NCBI GenBank assembly: GCA_015039315.1 | Contig: WIDE01000010.1 | Coordinates: forward strand, 387,478-425,952 | DNA length: 38,475 nucleotides | Direction of reading: 5' to 3' | Source of the DNA: Clavulina sp. PMI_390 | Taxonomy: Eukaryota; Basidiomycota; Agaricomycetes; Cantharellales; Hydnaceae | Shown: in pieces, positions 31,527 through 38,475 of the stretch | How positions within the stretch are numbered: position 1 is the stretch's first letter | Layout of the letters: every line of letters starts with the position of its first letter | Translations under genes and position numbers: made by a program | The notes under the pieces: generated by a model | What the model saw: the letters and a program-made list of their open reading frames with translations, nothing else | What the model was told of the DNA's origin: nothing | The model's database searches: none

Positions 31527-33405
31527 TTACCCTTCAGCTGCTGGAGAATACTCTCGCGGGGATAGAGCATTAGAAGCTTGCGCCTTCCCTGCTACAAACG
31601 AATACACGGGCCATGTATTGTCGAGCTCGGCCAGAATCTTCCCCCATTCAACTGATGAGCAAAGCTCATTAAAATCGCTTTCCTCACGCAAGCCTGATCG
31701 AATCAATGAGTCTTCAAACCATTCTAGCGCTAGCGCAAATGTGCTAGCTGCACTTGGCGATCGGCATGAACGGAAAGCCGATCTGGCCAGTTGCACCGCT
31801 TGCCTCCCATGGGTGCAGGCATTCTCCAAATCATTGGATTCGTAGTAAACCTGTGTAAGAGTAACCAAACAGCTGGGCAGACGCCATGGCTCCCATTCTT
31901 TTTCTGCCTGGGGATCCGAGCTAAACCGTTTAGTGGCTTCCTCCGCTAGCTGAACCGCTTCAAGTACAGGTTCAAGTGCTAATGCTGCTGTACCTTGGTC
32001 TATATGCGATAGAGCAAACGTATCAAGAGAGTCGATTAAATGGACAAGAAGATGGAGATTGTTGATAGGGTCCAGCTGGCGGTAAAGTTGGATACTATGA
32101 TGGAGGGCTTTGATGGCCTCATCATAGCGTCCCGCCCAGTAGACCGTGTATCCCTCAATGCGCGAGAGCTCGGCAATTTTCCTGTATATGGCATCTCCTA
32201 TGTAAACCCTCGGCACAATGCGGCGAGCATGCGCGATCACAGCCAAAACAATATCGGCGGATGGTTTGTCACAAAACGCATAGGCTAAGTTGTATAATGC
32301 CTTGTAAAAGTTTCCGAGCGCTCTTGTGCTTCCACGAGGAGTTGTCCTTCGGCTCCCATCAGCGCCGATGATATACAATTTATAGAACTCTTTCTAGAGA
32401 ACATTCATTAATTATGAGAAAAGTCCGCGGGTAGTAGCGATGGCATACTTTTGCAGCAATGACCATGGCCCTTTCGTTCGGTGGAGTTGTTTTTATTCTC
32501 CCGAGCCCTTCGAGACATTCTAAGAGCGGGATGGTGGGTACGCGGGTAGCATCTTCGTGATATCGCGCAGAGACTATGCGACGAATGGTCTCAGCCGTTT
32601 CGATATTTTTCACACTGTGAGTGATAGGAGAGGATGAGCTGACGTCGAATCCAGCGAGATGTTGTTGAATGAGGGATGAAAATAACCAGCAATTTTCCTG
32701 CTGGGATATGTAAATCAGAGCCTGTGGTAGCAACAAACAGGTGACTCACAGCCCAAATATTGTACTCTTCAAGCTCTTCCGTGATGATGGCGAGGAGACG
32801 GTTGAGATCGGCAAGTGAGGGGGGGCTATCCAACACGCGAGATTCTTCGAGTGTTGACTGGGCAACCAGCCTTAGCTTTGTACCAGAAAGCGTGGCCTAC
32901 ATATCTGTTCAGGGATGCTATAGCACTGTATAGTATCTCACACTTACAATATCATTCGCCATTGTTATGCCGCGTGCCGCTACAAACTGAAGCATCGAGA
33001 CGCCCTTACCGCGTCGGCGATCGAGGCGCAGCCAGATATTCTGTTGGCCGTGACGGCAGAGTTCAAGAACGACAAATCGATGCTTAACCAAACCAATAAG
33101 CTCGTAATAGCCCTCGACAGAGATGATCATCGCTCGTTGAAGCGACCGATGCTCGTCAACAAACGTGCAGAACTCTCTCAATGGAAGCTCATATGCCCCA
33201 GTCGTTGGAACGGCAACATAGGTCGAAGTGGATAGGGCTGAGGTCCGGGATTGAGTTCGGGAGACCGGGTAAGCAGGCTCCAGCTCATGCGGAGCAGCTA
33301 CTGATTCGGTGTGAGCCATCAAAAAAGCATCCTGCGGCACGGTGAAGCAGATCAGACGAATGAGTGGATTGTAGAATGAATAGGCTTAACCACAGCAGGA
33401 TCCAT
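31527..33405 (-). CDS. TPR-like repeat protein of unknown function
   Basis: The model has exons 33405-33391, 33331-32948, 32896-32750, 32700-32449 and 32393-31527 (554 residues). The C-terminal half (267-554) consists of paired amphipathic helices of tetratricopeptide type: ALGNFYKALYNLAYAFCDKP, YWAGRYDEAIKALHHSIQLY, LALEPVLEAVQLAEEATKRF and YESNDLENACTHGRQAVQLA. Such repeats serve protein binding. The N-terminal half (ELPLREFCTFVDEHRSLQRA and onward to about residue 133) is a compact domain I cannot name. Exon 1 (MDPAV, 15 nt) is inferred: it joins in phase through a 59-nt intron. Without it, translation could begin at the ATG at 33319. The third intron has three in-phase acceptors (ending 32722, 32701 and 32698); 32701 gives a normal 49-nt intron and was preferred over the 28-nt option. 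Confidence 0.75.
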
Positions 33406-34423
33406 GAGACCACCGAATTGAGATGGGGGAGGAGCTGTATGGTGCTAGCTTGGCCAACTGAAAGCTACTCTAAAAAAGGCAAGGGTTGGTCTGTCGCGGG
33501 AAAGAGAGTGGCAAAGAGAAGTCTGAGACGGTGGACCAGAATTTAAACGATCCAAACGACGCCTCACAGAGGAAAAAAGGTGTGAACGACGTGGTAGAAA
33601 AAGTGTGACACAAGCACAGCCCCCATTAGAACACGCGCTAGGAGCAAGACAAATACTTTCGGAAAAGCTGCGATACAATTGGCAGCAAAATAGCCCCCCC
33701 AGCAGGCGCCTAACTTCAAAATGAGCACCTTTGTAGATAGCTAGATGGCTAGAGGGGCCGATGAAAGAAGCTGAAGAGAAGACCTTCAGCCTCACGAGGC
33801 ATGATGAACAACCTTGGGGGGTGAGGGCTTGAGGCAAAGGAGTCTGAATAGCCGGTAATTACGTTCCGTTCTCAGAGAAAAGTTGATTACCTAGGCGTTA
33901 CAAGAAAGCGGGATGGAAGAGACGCGGGAAAAATGCACGAGTTAGATGAAGGGAAGCCTATGTTATACACAGCGGAGCTCGGAGGTAGCGAGTACAAAAT
34001 TCTCTATTCCGGTTGTGATGGCTTGTGTGTGCCTAACCGTGAGACAGCAGGTCTTCATTACGGGAGCCAGTTCTCGTTATCTTTCGCTGATTGCTCTAGT
34101 ATGACAAGTGTTACTTAGGTGCTGGCCTAGAAGTTAACTCTGGGTCTCGGTAATGCTCATGTGATAATCTTTGGGCTTTGGGCGATGCGGAAGGTCACCG
34201 GAATTATGGCTTTCCTTCCCATTTGATATATTCCCGGAATACCAGCCGTTGTACCTCATTTTCTATCGATTGGTAGGGTTTCCAGATCCTTCGTGGTTAA
34301 GACTATGTCCCAGCATATATCTTCGTAAACAGAGTCCGGAACAATGAGCTTCACGTTGTTATACACTCATAGAGAAAATGAAGGGAATAACGATGGAATA
34401 GTCCAGAGGTTACCGTTTTGGCC
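33406..34423. other. Intergenic region between the TPR-like gene and F-box 2
   Basis: This 1.0-kb interval contains the TPR-like promoter and the 3' side of F-box 2. The minus frame at 33445-33837 resembles no protein. No repeat was recognised. Confidence 0.45.
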
Positions 34424-35965
34424 TCAAAGACCTATGAGTGCGCCCGGCTTTAGTGGATAAAAGTCAGTTTCCTCCATGCTAATTGTCTTGATGGCCATCG
34501 TCCAACTGGACCCGTCTAGTAGTTCTAGGTAGGCAGCCCCCTGCTCATCCTCTTGTTCCCCAACAACGTGAGGGGCGCCGTCATCCTCTATTGGCACACG
34601 TGTAAGCCTGAGACGACGCTTTCGAGACCCAAAGAATGCGATCCTCCGGAGCTTTCCAGAAGCGGCCGCCTGCATGGCGCTATTGAGGAACTCCTTCGCT
34701 GCCCCCCTCACACTGGGGACATTCAAAGCTCTGAAAGGTTCCTCGTTTAGAGATCCTTTGAGCAGGACCAGCCAATCCAATTCTTCGAGGGCAGATAGGT
34801 CGCGTAGGATTGCAAATGGGAACCGATCCATGTCGAGCTCTACAGTTGCATGAAAATGAGGGCATCCGAATCGGAGGAAACGGAGGGATCCAGGAGCAAT
34901 GGCGTAAGATTGCGACAGAATAGAGGTGAGGTGGGGGTGGGGTTGGTCTGCCCATATGGACAGAGATTGTGATCGTGCGAGTTGTGTGGTACGTGGCTTT
35001 AACGAATTCGTGGATGGGTAACGGAAATGTGAGCTATACTGCTCATGAGTATATACGGGTTGTTGAGAACCCCAATCGACGTCGATGTCTCGAGTGTGCA
35101 ACATGATACTCTTCAATGAGTGTTGCACACCATGTAACATGAGACTTGCGTATGATGCTGGTCCGTGGAATTCCTCGATCGATGGGAGAAGAGATGGGGT
35201 AGATTCACTGAATAATCCATGCTTCATGTCAAGCATGGCGCGAGACGGCGCTGACCAAAATGGGGTATTGGAGGGAACTCTTCTGATGGTTAATTTTCGG
35301 ATAGATGGCTGGGCGAAAAGAAATCTGTATATGCCTGGCGGAGAATTGAATATGCCTGCTTCGCATTCTAGCTCCTCAAGCTGAAACGGTGCTGGATGCG
35401 CAACATTTCCCATCACTCGCGCAAGGGCATGTGATACGCCAGACTCATCGAGCGAAGTTTGAGAGACATGGAGGTTTAGCTTTGTGAGATTGGACATGAC
35501 CGGCAAGATGGTGGCAATCTTGAGCATGAGAGCCGCATCGGCGGATACCAGTTCAATGGTTAGATGGTGGACATATGCTGCCCTTCCAAAGTCCCGCAAG
35601 AGGGTGTCCGCTTGTTCGTGGATGATTGTCCCCACTTGAGCGGGTTTGAAGCGGGGTCGTGGGCCAATGAAGAAAATACGCCCGAGAAATGTGTGGGCAA
35701 AGGCATGCAGACGCCGATTGAGGCATGAGATCGAATGGAGAGTGCTGCGCTTTGCGAAGGATTCGATGTTGAGTTCATCGACTATCTGGAGGAGCATCTC
35801 TGTAGGTAGTTGAGAAAAGAGATCTTTCCCGGAATTGGAAGAGAGACCCTCAATCTTTCTCTCAGATACAGGGGGGCTGTACTGAGACTGAAGACTAGGA
35901 GACTGAGCATCCTGATCTGGGGGAGGCTTATTGCGACGAGCGAAGAGATTCTTTGTGCGAGGCAT
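34424..35965 (-). CDS. F-box-like protein, paralogue 2 of 3
   Basis: This is a single-exon gene of 513 residues. It shares the layout of its neighbours: a variable Ser/Pro N-terminal linker of about 45 residues, an F-box-like motif (DLFSQLPTEMLLQIVDELNI, LHSISCLNRRLHAFAHTFLG), Leu-rich helical segments (NLTKLNLHVSQTSLDESG, FQLEELECEAGIFNSPPGIY, SIRKLTIRRVPSNTPFWSAP), and the C-terminus SMEETDFYPLKPGALIGL. The open frame continues upstream to 36256, but that first codon is TTG and the extra segment has no match in the paralogues. The ATG at 35965 aligns with their starts. It is closer to paralogue 3 than to paralogue 1 by eye. Confidence 0.85.
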   Translation of the reverse strand: MPRTKNLFARRNKPPPDQDAQSPSLQSQYSPPVSERKIEGLSSNSGKDLFSQLPTEMLLQIVDELNIESFAKRSTLHSISCLNRRLHAFAHTFLGRIFFIGPRPRFKPAQVGTIIHEQADTLLRDFGRAAYVHHLTIELVSADAALMLKIATILPVMSNLTKLNLHVSQTSLDESGVSHALARVMGNVAHPAPFQLEELECEAGIFNSPPGIYRFLFAQPSIRKLTIRRVPSNTPFWSAPSRAMLDMKHGLFSESTPSLLPSIEEFHGPASYASLMLHGVQHSLKSIMLHTRDIDVDWGSQQPVYTHEQYSSHFRYPSTNSLKPRTTQLARSQSLSIWADQPHPHLTSILSQSYAIAPGSLRFLRFGCPHFHATVELDMDRFPFAILRDLSALEELDWLVLLKGSLNEEPFRALNVPSVRGAAKEFLNSAMQAAASGKLRRIAFFGSRKRRLRLTRVPIEDDGAPHVVGEQEDEQGAAYLELLDGSSWTMAIKTISMEETDFYPLKPGALIGL

Positions 35966-36662
35966 GGAAGCGGAGGATATTTGGGCGGAAAGAAGCCCAC
36001 AAAAAGAGCCCAGCCGTTCAGCTTGATTGCTCTTCTGAAAGCTACACCAGACCAAAAACCTTGTGCTCGATGATCGGCACAGAAGCGCCTGCCCCCAAAC
36101 GGAAGGCCAAACATCGGAAAATCTAATTGGTTGATCAATGATAACTTTATCTGCACGTGCTTCCGTCCGTTTGCGCGGACACCCACAAATTGTCCACACA
36201 TGGTGTTGATTATGAACCAAAATAGTGCCTATCACTGTGCGGCATGCTTTTAGCAAGGTACATACTCAAGGAAAAATACCATTTTCGGATTCTCCTTCTA
36301 TATTTTCAATGAGCCCAATAATGAATGGTTCTGTAATTCTACTTATCTTATCCAGGTGCTTCGCTTTTCATCGGTTTGCAGACTCTTGACGGCGTATTAT
36401 AGCTGAACTGGTCACAAAAAATTGTCTTTCACTGACCTGCTATAGATGATATAGTCACTAAGGCGGTCGGTCTGGTGCGAACGTGCGGAAGCAATTAAAT
36501 AGAGCTGTATTCCGATAGGAGCGTTGGGACTCGTAGAAAAATCTCTGTCCGATCGGCCAAAAGCTGATGGCGGCCAAGAATCCTTATGAATAGCGAATAC
36601 AGGGGACGAGCATGCGAATCAAGCTGCGATGGAACACTCAATTTGTTGCGCCATTCGGCCCC
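35966..36662. other. Intergenic region between F-box 2 and F-box 3
   Basis: This 697-bp gap carries the F-box 2 promoter. The part near 36000-36110 resembles the sequence upstream of F-box 3 (near 38300-38335): both contain AGAAGCCCACA-like and AGCGCCTGC-like blocks in the same order. The duplication therefore included 5' flanking DNA. Confidence 0.55.
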
Positions 36663-38243
36663 CTACAAACCTACAACTTCATCTGGCTCTAAGGTGTAGA
36701 AATCCGTTTCTCCCATGCTTGATCCCTTGATCCAAATCTTCCAGGTGGACCCGTTTGATAACTCGAGATATTGAGTCCCCTGGCCCTCCTGCTCCTCCCG
36801 CTCCTGGACGATCACATCCGACGCGCCATCATCACCCATTCGAAAGCGCATTAGCTCGAGTCGCCGCTTCTTAGAGGCGAAGAACTCGAATCTCCGGAGC
36901 CTTTTAGAAGTAGATTGCCGCATTGCCCTGTCAAGAAACGCCGTTGCTGGACCCCTAATGCTTGTGACATCCTGCACTTTGAATGAATCCTTGTTCAGAG
37001 ACCCCTTGAAGAAAATTAGCCATTCTAATTCCTCGAGCACAGGTAGCTCGCACAGGATTTTTGATGGGAACCCGTTCATGTCATGCGCCGCCGTTTTGTG
37101 AAAAAACGTGCACCCAAATCGGAGGAAACGTAGAGACGAAGGATCAATGGCGTAAGCTCGCGTCATGACAGTTATGAAGTTGGAGCTGGGATCGTTGGCC
37201 CAAAGAGACAGAGACTGTGAGCACACAAGTGGCGCTGTGGGCGGATCTGATGAGTGGGTAGATGGGTGCTGGAAGTGTGAGCTATGTTGACCGTGTATTA
37301 GACGGTAGCGTGGCTGTTCCTGGCAGCTATCGTTCCAGATGTTTCGAGTATGCAAGACGATCCTCGTAAGCGGATGCTGAGTACCATGCAATAGCAGGCG
37401 CGCATACGACGCTGGCCCATAGAATTCCTTGATTGAAGGAAGGAGAGGTAAAGCACCTTCACGATAAATTCCATATTCGGCGTCAAGCGCCATGATAGAT
37501 GGTGCTGACCAGAATGGAGTGGTAGAGGGGATTCTTCTAATTGTTAACCGTTGAATAGACGGCTGGGTACGAAGAAAGGTGTATATCCCCAGCGACGAGT
37601 TGAACAGGCTGGCCTCACATTCTAGCTCCTCAAGCTGGAACGGCATAGGATACGTGAGAGTCCCCATCGCTCGCGCGAGGGCGTGCGACAAGCCCGACTC
37701 ATCGGGAGAAGTTTGAGAGACGTGGAGGTTGAGTTTTTTGAGATTAAGCACCATTGAGAAGATTGTGGAGATTTTGGGCATGAGAATTGCATCATTGAAC
37801 GACAGCTCAATGGTGAGATGCTGAATGTACGCGGCCCTATGAGGGTCCCGCAAGAGGGCATCTGTCTGATCATGGATATCAATGTTTATTTGTGCCCCCT
37901 TGGAACTGGATCGTGGTACAATGAGGAAGCTGCGCCAAAGAAACATGTGGGTGAAGGCATTCAGGTTTCGGTTGAGGCATGAGATGGAATGGAGGGGGTT
38001 GGGTTTCACATAGGATTCGATATTTAGCTCGTCAACTATCTGGAGGAGGATTTCTTTGGGCAGGCGAGAGAATAGATCTCTCCCAAGGAAAAAAGAAGGC
38101 TCTTTAGCCTCGCTACTCCGTTGAGGAGAGTTATTGTCAGTGCTCTGAGACCAGGTACTGGCAGGCAGATCATTTGGAGGCTGACTATTTTGGGGCGGAG
38201 TAAGTTTGCTGGGGGGATTGGAGATATTTTCTGTGAAATGCAT
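36663..38243 (-). CDS. F-box-like protein, paralogue 3 of 3
   Basis: This is a single-exon gene of 526 residues. The N-terminal linker (about 60 residues, Ser/Pro/Asn-rich) leads into the F-box-like motif DLFSRLPKEILLQIVDELNI and LHSISCLNRNLNAFTHMFLW. The body matches paralogue 2 along its full length: NLKKLNLHVSQTSPDESGLS, FQLEELECEASLFNSSLGIY, SIQRLTIRRIPSTTPFWSAP. It ends SMGETDFYTLEPDEVVGL. A frame extension to 38273 starts at TTG, so the ATG at 38243 was chosen, matching the other two paralogues. Nothing indicates damage; the frame is open throughout. A function as an SCF substrate adaptor is inferred from the F-box only. Confidence 0.85.
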   Translation of the reverse strand: MHFTENISNPPSKLTPPQNSQPPNDLPASTWSQSTDNNSPQRSSEAKEPSFFLGRDLFSRLPKEILLQIVDELNIESYVKPNPLHSISCLNRNLNAFTHMFLWRSFLIVPRSSSKGAQINIDIHDQTDALLRDPHRAAYIQHLTIELSFNDAILMPKISTIFSMVLNLKKLNLHVSQTSPDESGLSHALARAMGTLTYPMPFQLEELECEASLFNSSLGIYTFLRTQPSIQRLTIRRIPSTTPFWSAPSIMALDAEYGIYREGALPLLPSIKEFYGPASYARLLLHGTQHPLTRIVLHTRNIWNDSCQEQPRYRLIHGQHSSHFQHPSTHSSDPPTAPLVCSQSLSLWANDPSSNFITVMTRAYAIDPSSLRFLRFGCTFFHKTAAHDMNGFPSKILCELPVLEELEWLIFFKGSLNKDSFKVQDVTSIRGPATAFLDRAMRQSTSKRLRRFEFFASKKRRLELMRFRMGDDGASDVIVQEREEQEGQGTQYLELSNGSTWKIWIKGSSMGETDFYTLEPDEVVGL

Positions 38244-38475
38244 GGAGCTAGAAGATGTTTGCCCGTTCAACAAGTACGCTCAAAGAGTTGAAGCCCACAC
38301 ACGGCCTCCATACAAGCGCCTGCTCCAAAAAGGAAGCTCGAACATTCCATTCCACCCAAAAAGCCTCGAACATCCTATGCAAGGTTTGCGATCGACTATC
38401 AGCTTGAGATCGGGACTGCGAACACTCGCCACCCATCCTCCACTATCCCTCCCTCGATCTCGGACATTTTTCAAC
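38244..38475. other. Upstream region of F-box 3, to the window edge
   Basis: These 232 bp hold the F-box 3 promoter. The minus frames here (38248-38436 and 38280-38474) resemble no protein. The sequence shares blocks with the region upstream of F-box 2. Confidence 0.45.

Noticed and set aside
35966..36256. N-terminal extension of F-box paralogue 2
   Set aside because: The first codon is TTG and the paralogues start at the homologous ATG; the segment looks like promoter DNA.
1..38475. tRNA, rRNA, CRISPR arrays and intact transposons
   Set aside because: No B-box-like GGTTCGAATCC in a cloverleaf context, no regularly spaced repeats and no recognisable transposase or reverse transcriptase were seen.

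Overview
The window looks like nuclear DNA of a filamentous basidiomycete, most likely an Agaricomycete close to Rhizoctonia/Thanatephorus. That placement is an inference: genes are dense, almost every one is cut by many short GT-AG introns (mostly 49-90 nt), and the protein set (Ctk2-type cyclin, NADPH oxidase, CYP53-like P450, DUF1769 protein, F-box paralogues) fits such a fungus. Gene models were built by hand from translated exons, splice signals and frame bookkeeping; in every complete model the exon lengths sum to a multiple of three. No tRNA, rRNA, CRISPR array or intact transposon was recognised.

Layout, left to right. Minus strand: the 5' end of a glutathione-S-transferase-fold protein runs off the left edge, followed by the exosome cap subunit Rrp40 (494-1398) and a large calcineurin-like phosphoesterase (2691-5161). 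The phosphoesterase shares a 221-bp divergent promoter with a plus-strand C-type cyclin (5383-6889). A secreted CAP/PR-1 protein (7356-8095, plus) follows. The NADPH oxidase (9729-12300, minus) lies beyond a gene-poor stretch. After a 2.8-kb gap come an all-helical orphan (15121-15972, plus) and a DUF1769 protein (17093-18226, plus). The DUF1769 gene converges on a CYP53-like P450 (18443-21353, minus), and a Mn-type cation diffusion facilitator (22056-25933, minus) follows.

The right third, from 27 kb on, is accessory in character. It has three single-exon F-box paralogues on the minus strand (26979-28460, 34424-35965, 36663-38243). Between the first two are a five-exon orphan with a possible SANT-like segment (29536-31028, plus) and a TPR-like protein (31527-33405, minus).

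Functional links are modest. Rrp40 (RNA decay) and the Ctk2-like cyclin (RNA polymerase II CTD kinase) are core housekeeping genes. Nox, CAP, P450 and CDF deal with oxidants, secretion, aromatic compounds and metals. The F-box array is a local family expansion, probably of SCF substrate adaptors.

The strongest unexplained signal is the last intron of the CDF gene: 423 nt in which the dinucleotide AG does not occur once between the donor hexamer and the acceptor. Several genes also rely on micro-exons of 12-16 nt that encode conserved residues.
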